Shown piece after piece: positions 17,275 through 25,718 of a stretch of 64,000 bases of DNA. The stretch covers positions 62,001-126,000 of the forward strand of contig CAVZRQ010000005.1 in NCBI GenBank assembly GCA_963777735.1, written 5' to 3'. Under the pieces are notes generated by a model. The model was not told the DNA's origin, did no database searches, and saw nothing but the letters and a program-made list of their open reading frames with translations. The translations under genes and the position numbers were made by a program. Source of the DNA: ZC4RG30 sp963777735 (GTDB taxonomy: Bacteria > Pseudomonadota > Gammaproteobacteria > Steroidobacterales > Steroidobacteraceae). Each line of letters starts with the position of its first letter. The stretch's first letter is position 1.

Positions 17275-19670
17275 TCTTCCTTCAGGATCAGCCGCTTGCC
17301 GGTGTAGGTGATTCCGCTGGATTGGGCCAGCAGCAGGTCAGTGGACTGCTCGGCCGGCAACGGTCGATTGAAGTAAAACCCCTGCAATTCATCACAGGCG
17401 TGGGCGCGCAGGAACTGCGCCTGCTCCTTCGTTTCGACGCCCTGTGCGACGACAGTGACCGCAAGGCTCTTGCCCATCGCGATGATGGCATCGGCCAGCC
17501 CCATGTCTTCGTTGTTGGCGACCACATCACGGATCAGTGAGCGGTCGATCTTGATGGTGTCGAGCGGGAATCGCTGCAACGTGGCCAGCGAAGAATAGCC
17601 GGTACCGAAATCATCGACCGCGATCCGCACTCCCATTCCCTTCAGTCCGGTCAGGATCCGCAGCGTGCGATCGACATCATGGGTCAGCAGCCGCTCGTTG
17701 ATTTCGAGTTCGAGCAGCCCGGAATCCATGCCGGTGCTTTGCAGGATGGATGCCACATCCTGCAACAGGTGCTCGTCATGGAATTGTCGGGGAGTCAGAT
17801 TCACGGCGATGCTGAGGTCATGCATTCCCTGTCGCTGCCACTCCATGTTCTGCTGGCATGCGGATTTGAGGACCCACTTGCCGATGGGCACGATGATGCC
17901 GTTTTCCTCCGCCACCGGGATGAAACGCATTGGCGCAACCGTGCCGAAATCGGGATGCTCCCAACGCAGCAGTGCCTCCATGCCGGTGATGCGACCGCTG
18001 ATGATGTCGCGCCTCGCCTGGTAGTAAAGCTGGAATTCGTTGCGCTCCATTGCGTGCCGCAAGCTTGATTCCAGGGCAAGCCGCTCCAGCGTGTTCGCGT
18101 TCAGCCTGTCTGAATAGAACTGGATATTGTTCTTGCCGTCCGCCTTCGCCTGATACATCGCAATGTCGGCGTTCTTGGTCAGGGTTTGCTCATCCAGACC
18201 GTCCTGTGGGTAAATGCTTATCCCGATACTGGCTGTTACGCGGAACTCCTCGCCGATGAGTGTGAAGGGTCGCGCAATCACGGACAGGATCTTTTCGGCA
18301 ACGTCCGCGGCGGCATGCCCGTCACCAAGATCAGGCAGTATCACCACGAATTCATCACCACCGAGCCGAGCAACGGTATCGCTCTCGCGCACGCACCCCT
18401 TCAGACGTGCGGCCACTTCCTTCAGCAGTTGATCTCCCGCCTCGTGGCCCAGCGTGTCATTGATCTGCTTGAAGCGATCCAGGTCGAGGAATGCGACGGC
18501 CAGCTGGCGTGAGTGGTTGTGGGAATCATTGATGCTCTGCGTCAGCAGTTTGCTGAACATGCTGCGGTTCGGAAGCCCGGTCAGCCCGTCGTGATACGCG
18601 AGGTATTCCACTCGCTGCGCATGCGCCAGCTTGGCCTCGCCTTCCCGCTGCCGTCCGCGGGCGAGCTGCATGCTCATGTAGCCCAGGATCGCCGACAGGA
18701 CGACGACAAACAGGCTGCCGACGATGGCACGCCATGTATGGGAACGGCTGTCTTCGCGCACACTCATCAGCACTTCGTCTGCTGCGAGACCTGCGACGAC
18801 CGCCAGTGGAAAGCCGAAGAGTTCGCGCGTGCTGGTCCAACGTGGCACGCCGTCCCAGCTGTTGGTGAGTAATCTGCCGTCCGCTTCTTCATCTTCATCC
18901 GCAGAGATCATGGGGGTGAAGTCGACCGGATCTCCCGACGTCACGTTGTCACCAGTACGTCGGACACGGAACTCGCCGTCGAGTCCGAAAAGTCCAAGCA
19001 CGCCCTGCTGACCGAAACGGGAGGGTTCGTAGCCACTGACGAAATAGCCGGCGTTCACTGCCACCACGACGACGCCGTCGAATTCTCCATCTGGCGATTC
19101 GAGCCTTACGCTGAAAGGCAGCTGCGCATCGCCGGTTGGTCCAGGTGGCAATCTGCCAATGGACAGCTCTTGCTCCCCGGCCTGTTGCTCCTGGAAGTAG
19201 TCATGGCCCGCGATCCGGCTGCCGATCTGTGGGCCGGTGCTGTCCACGATGATGCCGTCCCGGTTGGCCACGCTCACCACGAAGACCAGGTTCGGGGGCA
19301 GCAGGTCACTTGCGGCGAGCTCTGCAAGTTGCCGCTTGCCTGCGCTCTGCTCGTGCCAGAACTTGACAAGATTCAGAGTCTGCCGGATCTCGCGCAACGC
19401 ACGCACGACCTGGGCTTCATAGGTGTCGAGCAGCTCCCCGCTCGATACAGCGGCGGTGTGCTCGGCAGTGGCGCGTGCGGTCCTGATGAGACTGAAAGTG
19501 GTGCCCCACACAACAGCCAGCAACACGGCCGCGATGAAGGGAAACAGGAACTGTGGCTCCAGGGCACGACCAGTCAACCGCTGCAATTTGAATCTCCAGA
19601 GCACGCTGTTTCCACGGAGGTTCGAATCCTTGCCATGACAGATGTCTGCATCATGCGCCTCGATCCCCAA
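17271..19670 (-). CDS. Cache-GGDEF-EAL c-di-GMP signalling protein
   Basis: A 799-residue membrane sensor. Residues 40-62 and about 314-336 are membrane helices enclosing a periplasmic Cache-like ligand domain. The GGDEF domain (about 355-520) has GGDEF at 437-441 and an RxxD inhibitory site at 428-431, so diguanylate cyclase activity is expected. The EAL domain (535-790) has Glu565 in MEALLRW, Asn in VNLTPRQF, DDFGTGYS and KIDRSLI. The conserved Glu of the EGVET motif is Gln743 (VAQGVET), the position corresponding by spacing to the proposed general base of RocR. Phosphodiesterase activity may therefore be weakened. The start is uncertain; shorter starts before the first helix are possible. 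It is convergent with the PstS-like gene. Confidence 0.88.
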   Translation of the reverse strand: MGIEAHDADICHGKDSNLRGNSVLWRFKLQRLTGRALEPQFLFPFIAAVLLAVVWGTTFSLIRTARATAEHTAAVSSGELLDTYEAQVVRALREIRQTLNLVKFWHEQSAGKRQLAELAASDLLPPNLVFVVSVANRDGIIVDSTGPQIGSRIAGHDYFQEQQAGEQELSIGRLPPGPTGDAQLPFSVRLESPDGEFDGVVVVAVNAGYFVSGYEPSRFGQQGVLGLFGLDGEFRVRRTGDNVTSGDPVDFTPMISADEDEEADGRLLTNSWDGVPRWTSTRELFGFPLAVVAGLAADEVLMSVREDSRSHTWRAIVGSLFVVVLSAILGYMSMQLARGRQREGEAKLAHAQRVEYLAYHDGLTGLPNRSMFSKLLTQSINDSHNHSRQLAVAFLDLDRFKQINDTLGHEAGDQLLKEVAARLKGCVRESDTVARLGGDEFVVILPDLGDGHAAADVAEKILSVIARPFTLIGEEFRVTASIGISIYPQDGLDEQTLTKNADIAMYQAKADGKNNIQFYSDRLNANTLERLALESSLRHAMERNEFQLYYQARRDIISGRITGMEALLRWEHPDFGTVAPMRFIPVAEENGIIVPIGKWVLKSACQQNMEWQRQGMHDLSIAVNLTPRQFHDEHLLQDVASILQSTGMDSGLLELEINERLLTHDVDRTLRILTGLKGMGVRIAVDDFGTGYSSLATLQRFPLDTIKIDRSLIRDVVANNEDMGLADAIIAMGKSLAVTVVAQGVETKEQAQFLRAHACDELQGFYFNRPLPAEQSTDLLLAQSSGITYTGKRLILKED

Positions 19671-19935
19671 GGTCGCGGGATTGGCGGTTCAAGTGGCAGC
19701 ATAGCCGGGATGGGGGCTACCGGAAGGCGAACAGGTCCGTTTCCTCTGCTTTCTTTCCCAGGATTGCCGCCAGGATTATCCGTGTGGCTGGCCCCGAAGC
19801 TGCCGCTCCACGGCAGCGCAGCCCGGCCATCCGACGTCGTTCTTGCATAGAGATAGGGATCAGACGCTTCCCAGATAAGTGCTCTCTGGGGCCCCAGGCA
19901 TCCAGCAAACTTCCGGCCATAAATAACGAGGGACG

Positions 19936-20234
19936 ACTTTCAAGATGTATACGGATGCCGAGTTTGAGTAGAGGTGTATCGAGTTCGAACTGCAGCAGCG
20001 CAGTACTTGCGGAAGTCGATCCAAGGAATGCGGATTTCCGGCGATCGATATACCAGTGGGGGCTTTCCTGCCTCCGCAAATGCCTGGGCAATCATGGCGC
20101 CACTGACGCCACCGCCCACCACTACAACATCTGCTCGCTGCGATCGATGGAGGCGTGCGCCGTATCGTGGGAACTGGGTATGAAGTCCATACCGCCTTAC
20201 CATCCCTCAGGTCGCGTGTGAGGGTAAGACTCAT
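19936..20234 (-). pseudogene. Remnant of FAD-dependent oxidoreductase (N-terminus)
   Basis: Three minus-strand frames together spell the N-terminus of a DAO-type FAD oxidoreductase. From ATG 20234 comes MSLTLTRDLRDGKAVWTSYP; then at 20134-20063 the dinucleotide-binding motif VVVVGGGVSGAMIAQAFAEAG; then at 20022-19936 GSTSASTALLQFELDTPL. At least two frameshifts, near 20150 and 20065, separate these blocks and the rest of the enzyme is missing. This is a decayed gene, not a functional one. The surrounding 19671-19935 and 20235-20399 show no other gene that can be supported. Confidence 0.6.
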
Positions 20235-20399
20235 CTGACTATCCTGGGAGTGAACGCGGGGTTCCGATGAAGTTGCTGCAATATATGCTGACCCTGCGAT
20301 GGCCTGCATGACACTCACTTTTACGAATCACCGCTTGAACCTGTTCCGGCCGGGAACGTGAGCTGCTGCAAAAGGCTGAAACAGCGTTACTCTTGCGCC

Positions 20400-21806
20400 A
20401 TGGCCCATCTTCTTCGCTGCTGGCTGACTTCGCGTGCAATCGCGTTCTGCGTGATCTGCGGTCTGGCTGTGGTCGCAACGGCAGCCTCGCCCACCACCCA
20501 ACCGACTGCCCCTGCGACACCGGCGACTGGGGAGGCGGCTCAGGCCGGGGCTGCTTCCATTGCCCCGGATATCCAGGAGCTCGACCTTGCTGAACTGCCA
20601 CTCTCGAATGCAGCACGAGTGCGCCTGGACCGGGCACGGGACTCAGTGGTGCAGATCCGTGGTTTCTTTGGGGATGCAGGCACCAGCGCCTTTCACGGCA
20701 GTGGCTTTGCCGTCAGCGCCGATGGTCTGATTGTCACCAACTACCATGTCGTATCGGATGCGGTGCTGCACCCCAACCAGTACCGTCTGGAATACGTTAC
20801 TGCCGACAATCGCACTGGGCGGTTGTACGTACACGCCATCGATGTTCGCAACGACCTTGCGATCGTCAAGGCCGAAGAATTGAAGCTGCCACCATTGCGG
20901 CTGCGCACCCAGATTCCCTCGCAGGGGGCTCGCGCCTATTCCATCGGGTTTCCGCTGAACCTGGGCCTCACCATTACCGAAGGTGTGGCAAACGGACTGG
21001 TAGCCACCGGCTTTGATCAGCGCATCCACTACACCGGGGCCATCAACGGCGGCATGTCTGGCGGGCCCGCGCTGGATGCCGGAGGCGGCGTGTACGGCGT
21101 GAACGTCTCGGTCATCGCGGCTCGCCAGCTGGTGGGATTCGTGGTGCCCGCCAGGCATATCGTGCCGCTGCTGGCGCGATCGCAAGCTCCACTCGAAAAG
21201 ACGCTGAGTACCCGGCAAGTGCGCGCCATGGTCACGGTTCAGGCACTCGCGCATGAAGCAGCCGTGTTTGATCCCGGATCTCAATCCGGTGCAACCCAGA
21301 CCGTCTTTGGCTTCACGCTGCCCACGCGGATGGGTCGCGCAATCGAATGCAACACCACCGGCGCAAGTGAATCCAGCAAGCGGCTGCAGCTGGAGACCAT
21401 CGGCTGCGCGGCGCGCGCCGGGCTGCTGGTGCAGCGAGATCTCGAGGTGGGCAGCATCCGGTTCCAGCATCGCATCGTGCGCGCGCAGGGATTGCATCCG
21501 CTGCAGTTCGCGCAGCGGGTAAATGGCATGGTGGAAGCGTATCCGCGCACCGGATCTGCGGCGCATGTGGCGCCATTCGCCTGCAAGAATGCCCTGGTAT
21601 CGCTCGATGGCTTCGATGCACGCGTAACGACCTGCGCGCGGCAGTATCGGCTCTTCGCGGGGCTCTATGACATCGCAGTCACCGTCACCAGCATCAACAG
21701 CACACAAAGCGCCGTGGTATCCCAGCTGGATCTGGGCGGTGTGGGTTTCGAGCCCGGCATGCAGTTCGTGCGGCGCTTCCTGGAGTCGATGCGATGGATG
21801 CCGTGA
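20400..21806 (+). CDS. Trypsin-like (S1C) serine protease
   Basis: A 468-residue protein. The ATG at 20400 is preferred because it begins a signal sequence or membrane anchor (LTSRAIAFCVICGLAVVATAAS); a GTG 42 bases upstream is the alternative. A Pro/Thr/Ala-rich linker leads to a DegP-like protease domain with His116 in TNYHVV, Asp152 in RNDLAIV and Ser220 in GGMSGGP. There is no recognisable PDZ domain; instead a roughly 200-residue cysteine-containing C-terminal region of unknown function follows. The FHA-domain gene starts 13 bases before the stop, so the two are probably co-translated. The location is periplasmic or membrane-anchored. Substrates are unknown. Confidence 0.8.
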   Translation: MAHLLRCWLTSRAIAFCVICGLAVVATAASPTTQPTAPATPATGEAAQAGAASIAPDIQELDLAELPLSNAARVRLDRARDSVVQIRGFFGDAGTSAFHGSGFAVSADGLIVTNYHVVSDAVLHPNQYRLEYVTADNRTGRLYVHAIDVRNDLAIVKAEELKLPPLRLRTQIPSQGARAYSIGFPLNLGLTITEGVANGLVATGFDQRIHYTGAINGGMSGGPALDAGGGVYGVNVSVIAARQLVGFVVPARHIVPLLARSQAPLEKTLSTRQVRAMVTVQALAHEAAVFDPGSQSGATQTVFGFTLPTRMGRAIECNTTGASESSKRLQLETIGCAARAGLLVQRDLEVGSIRFQHRIVRAQGLHPLQFAQRVNGMVEAYPRTGSAAHVAPFACKNALVSLDGFDARVTTCARQYRLFAGLYDIAVTVTSINSTQSAVVSQLDLGGVGFEPGMQFVRRFLESMRWMP

Positions 21807-22786
21807 TGCTGGTCGAGGTGCTGGACGTGCACGGGCATGTGCAGACCCGGCTGCGCCTGAGCGGAGCTGGTGCAACCTGCCGCATCGGCAGGAGCCTTGC
21901 CTGCGATGTGGTGATTGACGATTCCTATGCGGCGGCCGAGCACACGTTGCTGACCTTGCTGCAGGATGGCCTGGTATTGGTCCAGGATCTTGGCACGCGC
22001 AATGGCACACGCGTCGATGGGCGTCGCATCGACCCTGCTGCCGGCAGCACGATCAGTCAGGGAGAGTTGCATATCGGCAGGACCAGGGTCCTGTTGCGCA
22101 CCCTGGATCCTTCCTTGCCGCCGGAGCGCCTGTTCCGTCGCGATCTCCTGCAGCGTCACCGCAGCCTGTTTGCTGCGGGGGGAATGTTGCTGTGCCTGGC
22201 GTTCGCGGCGTTTCTGCAGTGGACCTATGCGCCCGAACGCTTGGCGCCGCGCGTGTTGATCGCGGAGCTGGTGGCGCTGTGCGGTCTTGCCATCTGGGTT
22301 GGTGCCTGGGCTTTGGTATCGCGGTTGACCGTCGGCGCCTGGCAACTGCGCATTCACCTCAGCATCGCCGCATTCTGCATGGGGCTGTGGGCCTGGGGTT
22401 ACTGGGTGTACCTGCTGGCCGCCTATGTGTTGCAGTGGAGCTGGCTATGGCTGGCCATGGCAGGCATGGCGGCCTGTATTGCCCTGGCTGCGGCCTACCT
22501 CAGCCTGCGGTATGCCACTCATTTCCGCCGGCCAGCTTCACTGCTGCTTGCTTTGGCCGCTCCAATGATCTGCAGTGGCGTGTGGTGGCTGGTGGACTTG
22601 CAGCTCGACCCCCGCACGGTCAATCGCGTGGAACACGGGGCACGGGTCTATCCCTCCTTGTTGCGTGTTGCGCCGAGCACCGATCTGGGCGATTACCTGA
22701 CCGATTCCGCTGCCCTGAAACGCGACGCGAATCGCAATCGGCAGGAGTCTCTGCTCGAGACACCGATTTATGACGCCGATGACTGA
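21794..22786 (+). CDS. FHA-domain multi-pass membrane protein
   Basis: A 330-residue protein overlapping the protease gene by 13 bases. Residues 1-110 form a forkhead-associated domain with the phosphothreonine-recognition positions Gly32-Arg33-Ser34, His50 and Asn70-Gly71 (GTRNGT). About five hydrophobic segments follow between residues 120 and 265, then a polar tail. FHA domains bind phosphothreonine peptides, so cytoplasmic recognition of a Ser/Thr-kinase substrate is expected; no such kinase is encoded in the window. Pairing with a protease facing the periplasm suggests a signal passed across the membrane, but this is inference from the overlap and topology only. Confidence 0.75.
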   Translation: MDAVMLVEVLDVHGHVQTRLRLSGAGATCRIGRSLACDVVIDDSYAAAEHTLLTLLQDGLVLVQDLGTRNGTRVDGRRIDPAAGSTISQGELHIGRTRVLLRTLDPSLPPERLFRRDLLQRHRSLFAAGGMLLCLAFAAFLQWTYAPERLAPRVLIAELVALCGLAIWVGAWALVSRLTVGAWQLRIHLSIAAFCMGLWAWGYWVYLLAAYVLQWSWLWLAMAGMAACIALAAAYLSLRYATHFRRPASLLLALAAPMICSGVWWLVDLQLDPRTVNRVEHGARVYPSLLRVAPSTDLGDYLTDSAALKRDANRNRQESLLETPIYDADD

Positions 22787-22863
22787 CCGGGCAGGGCCCG
22801 GGTGGCGTCAAACTTGCATGGCTTGACGCAGTTTCATCCAACCCGCTTCAAGGATCGTGCTCC

Positions 22864-24321
22864 ATGGCTAAACCAGCCGCCGGTGTAGGCCCCCGTTTTC
22901 CCCAGGTCGTGGTGCTGTTCGGCGCCACCGGTGATCTGGCGCGTCGCAAGCTGCTCCCCGGTCTCGTGCATCTGGCCAGTGCCGGCTTCATTCCCGCCTG
23001 CCGGGTGATCGGTGTTTCGCTGGACGACCTGGACGCAGAAGGCTTCCGCACCGTGGCGCGCGCAGCACTGGCCGAGTTCGGCGCCCGCAAGGTCAGTGAT
23101 GCCGATTGGAACAGTTTTTCCAGCAGCCTCGACTACGTGCCGCTTAGCGCAGGTCCCGCGGCGCTGAAGGCCGCAGTCGATCGCGCCGAGGCTTCGATCG
23201 GCACCGAATGCCGGCGCCTGCACTACTTGAGCGTGCCGCCCAACGCGGCATTGTCGGCGGTACGGATGCTGGGCGAAGCCGGTCTCGTCGAGCATTCGCG
23301 CATCATCATGGAAAAGCCATTCGGCACTGACCTCGCCAGTGCCGTCGCACTCAATGGTCGCCTGCATGAGGTATTCAGCGAAGAGCAGATTTTTCGCATC
23401 GATCATTTTCTCGGCAAGGAACCGGCACAGAACATCCTGGCTTTCCGCTTTGCCAACGGCTTGTTCGAACCCATCTGGAATCGCAATTTCATCGACCACG
23501 TGCAGATCGACGTGCCCGAGACGCTGGCTCTCGGCAAACGCGCAGGTTTCTACGAACAGACTGGCGCCTACCGCGACATGGTGGTGACGCACCTGTTCCA
23601 GATCCTGGGGTTCATGGCGATGGAAGCACCGACCCATCTCGCGCCCAAGCCCATCAGCGAAGAAAAGAACAAGGTATTTCGCAGCATGCTGCCGATCCAG
23701 CCTGCCGATGTGGTGCGCGGGCAGTACACAGGCTATCGAACGGAAGAGGGCGTGAGCCCGGAATCCGACACCGAGACCTTCATCGCGCTGCGCTGTTACA
23801 TCGACAACTGGCGCTGGGCGGGCGTGCCGTTCTACCTGCGGACCGGGAAACGCATGGCAGAAGGTCAGCGCATCATCTCGATTGCCTTCCGCGAGCCGCC
23901 GAAGAGCATGTTCCCGGCTGATTCAGGAGTCGGTGCACATGGGCCAGACCATCTCACTTTCGATCTTGCCGATGCTTCGAAGATGTCGCTGTCGTTCTAC
24001 GGCAAGCGGCCCGGCCCGGGCATGAAGCTCGACAAGTTGAGCCTGCAGTTCGCGATGGACGACACGGGACTGATTGGCGATGTGCTGGAAGCCTATGAGC
24101 GCCTGATCCTGGATGCGATGCGCGGCGACCACACGCTGTTCACAACCGCAGAGGGCATCGAACGTTTGTGGGAAATTTCGACGCCCCTGCTGGAATCACC
24201 GCCGCCAGTGCGCGTGTATGCGCCAGGCACTTGGGGGCCGAATGCCATCCATCAACTGGTGGCGCCCCATGCATGGCGATTGCCGTTCGAGCGCGCCTGG
24301 CGCGCACCCACGCCTGGCTAA
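22864..24321 (+). CDS. zwf: Glucose-6-phosphate 1-dehydrogenase
   Basis: A 485-residue enzyme oxidising glucose-6-phosphate to 6-phosphogluconolactone, the entry to the pentose phosphate and Entner-Doudoroff routes. The N-terminal nucleotide fingerprint is GATGDLARRKLLP. The substrate signature RIDHFLGKE contains His181, and His243 in MVVTHLFQ corresponds to the catalytic base. The length is normal. It is transcribed alone, between the FHA gene and the convergent marR gene. It supplies NADPH and pentose phosphates, and so feeds the phosphoketolase operon functionally, though not by location. Confidence 0.95.
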   Translation: MAKPAAGVGPRFPQVVVLFGATGDLARRKLLPGLVHLASAGFIPACRVIGVSLDDLDAEGFRTVARAALAEFGARKVSDADWNSFSSSLDYVPLSAGPAALKAAVDRAEASIGTECRRLHYLSVPPNAALSAVRMLGEAGLVEHSRIIMEKPFGTDLASAVALNGRLHEVFSEEQIFRIDHFLGKEPAQNILAFRFANGLFEPIWNRNFIDHVQIDVPETLALGKRAGFYEQTGAYRDMVVTHLFQILGFMAMEAPTHLAPKPISEEKNKVFRSMLPIQPADVVRGQYTGYRTEEGVSPESDTETFIALRCYIDNWRWAGVPFYLRTGKRMAEGQRIISIAFREPPKSMFPADSGVGAHGPDHLTFDLADASKMSLSFYGKRPGPGMKLDKLSLQFAMDDTGLIGDVLEAYERLILDAMRGDHTLFTTAEGIERLWEISTPLLESPPPVRVYAPGTWGPNAIHQLVAPHAWRLPFERAWRAPTPG

Positions 24322-24337
24322 CGCGGAGATCGCCGGT

Positions 24338-24820
24338 CTATTTTCGGGGTGGGCGGGTTGCAATGGCCAGTTCGCGCAGCAATGCAGCAAGGCCAGCCTC
24401 CAGCGCAGCCACCTCGTCATCCGACAGGTGGCCGACAGCGCGCTGCAATGTACCTACCGCGCGACCAGCAGTGGCCTGAACGGTCTGCCTGCCGGTCGAG
24501 GTCAGATGCAGCTGCACCGCGCGCTGGTCTGCCGCAGTGCGCTGGCGTTCCACCCAGCCACGTTCAGCCAGCCCTTTCAGTACATGACTTACCGCGGGGC
24601 GCTTCATCCCGAGTGCGGTAGCCAGCCGGGAGGCGGACAGGCCCGGTTCACTGGCGATGCACGCCAGTGCGCGATGCATGGAAATGGAGGCGCCCGTCTG
24701 CTGCTCGAGCTCACGGTAGCGCGTGCGCATGCCATCGATAAGCGCCCGCGCAGCAAGCAATGCCCGCCGCTCGCCAATGCGTCGCGGATTCGTGGGATCT
24801 CGGCCGGGGGGGCGACTCAT
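24338..24820 (-). CDS. MarR family transcriptional regulator
   Basis: A 160-residue winged-helix regulator. The core SASRLATALGMKRPAVSHVLKGLAERGWVERQ is a MarR DNA-recognition helix-turn-helix and wing start, followed by DQRAVQLHLTSTG, the characteristic DxR wing segment. It is divergent from the otsB-GH15-otsA operon with a 108-bp intergenic region carrying a large palindrome, so auto-regulation and control of trehalose synthesis is the natural hypothesis. Immediately upstream of its own start, ATGTT and AACAT arms flank a weak inverted repeat (24822-24844) with TATGAT as a possible -10. The effector is unknown. Confidence 0.85.
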   Translation of the reverse strand: MSRPPGRDPTNPRRIGERRALLAARALIDGMRTRYRELEQQTGASISMHRALACIASEPGLSASRLATALGMKRPAVSHVLKGLAERGWVERQRTAADQRAVQLHLTSTGRQTVQATAGRAVGTLQRAVGHLSDDEVAALEAGLAALLRELAIATRPPRK

Positions 24821-24885
24821 GATGTTGAGTATTGATCATAACATTCTCCCGACTGGCTGGCCGGACGGATGTGCAACACCCCAAT

Positions 24886-24924
24886 GTAGTTGCCTTGACT
24901 GAATCATTCAGGGACGTAAACTAC
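24886..24924 (+). promoter_or_regulatory. Palindromic operator/promoter of the trehalose operon
   Basis: The inner palindrome CTGAATCATTCAG (24899-24911) and the outer arms GTAGTT (24886-24891) and AACTAC (24919-24924) share one centre at 24905, so this is a 39-bp dyad. It overlaps a candidate promoter: TTGACT (24895-24900), a 16-bp spacer, TAAACT (24917-24922). A MarR dimer bound there would block RNA polymerase. The predicted start of transcription falls at about 24929, on the otsB start codon, so the mRNA may be leaderless or nearly so. Confidence 0.5.
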
Positions 24925-24928
24925 ATGG

Positions 24929-25684
24929 ATGCTGCTCTCATCACGACCCCCGCCGATTCCCCCGGCTGAAAACCGCTACTGCCTGTTTCTTGATTTCGAC
25001 GGGACACTGGTCGACTTCGCTGAATCGCCGGGGGCGGTGGTTTGCGACTCCTCACTTGTTGCGCTGCTGGCAGACAGCTGGCGGCTGCTCGATGGTGCGC
25101 TTGCGATTGTCAGCGGCAGGCAGATCCATGCGATCGATACACTCATCGCGCCGTTGCGCGCGCCAGTCGCTGGACTTCACGGCTTCGAGCGCCGCGGTGC
25201 GAACGGCATCACCTACCGGCCCACCTCGGATGGAGCCCGGCTCGACAGCCTGCGCGATCGCCTCCTGGCATTCGTCGAGCAGCGGCCGGGCATGCTGCTG
25301 GAAGACAAGACAGCTGCGCTCGCCGTGCATTTTCGCAACGTTCCTCATCTCGGAAGCAGTACCTCGGATTTCATGCTCGGGTTGAAGCGGGATCTCGGCG
25401 ATGATTTCGAACTGCTGGAAGGCGATGCGGTCATCGAGATCAAGCCCGCCACACACAACAAGGCCACCGCCGTGGAGGCCTACATGCAGGAAGCGCCCTT
25501 TGCCGGGCGCGTGCCCATCTACATTGGCGACGACATCACCGACAGCGATGGCTTCGTAGCCGTAGAGCGCCATCAGGGCATGGCGATCGGAGTGGGCAAC
25601 CGGGTGCTGACGCCATGGCGTTTGCGGGATCCCGCCGCAGTGCGCGCCTGGCTCCTTGATTTCAATACCCACTGCGTGAGGTAG
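24929..25684 (+). CDS. otsB: Trehalose-6-phosphate phosphatase
   Basis: A 251-residue HAD-superfamily phosphatase that releases trehalose from trehalose-6-phosphate. HAD motif I is FLDFDGTLVDF with nucleophile Asp22 and acid Asp24; GLHGFERR is the family substrate-cap sequence; EIKPATHNKATAVE carries the motif III lysine; and IYIGDDITDSDGF is motif IV. The ATG at 24929 follows the palindromic promoter closely, without a clear Shine-Dalgarno. An in-frame alternative is not evident. First gene of otsB-GH15-otsA. Confidence 0.92.
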   Translation: MLLSSRPPPIPPAENRYCLFLDFDGTLVDFAESPGAVVCDSSLVALLADSWRLLDGALAIVSGRQIHAIDTLIAPLRAPVAGLHGFERRGANGITYRPTSDGARLDSLRDRLLAFVEQRPGMLLEDKTAALAVHFRNVPHLGSSTSDFMLGLKRDLGDDFELLEGDAVIEIKPATHNKATAVEAYMQEAPFAGRVPIYIGDDITDSDGFVAVERHQGMAIGVGNRVLTPWRLRDPAAVRAWLLDFNTHCVR

Positions 25685-25718
25685 CCTGAACACGCGGGCG
25701 ACACATCTGGATCTCGGT

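Noticed and set aside
20643..22010. 455-codon minus-strand frame opposite the protease/FHA pair
   Set aside because: Translation shows no domain, while the plus strand has a clear His-Asp-Ser protease and FHA motifs.
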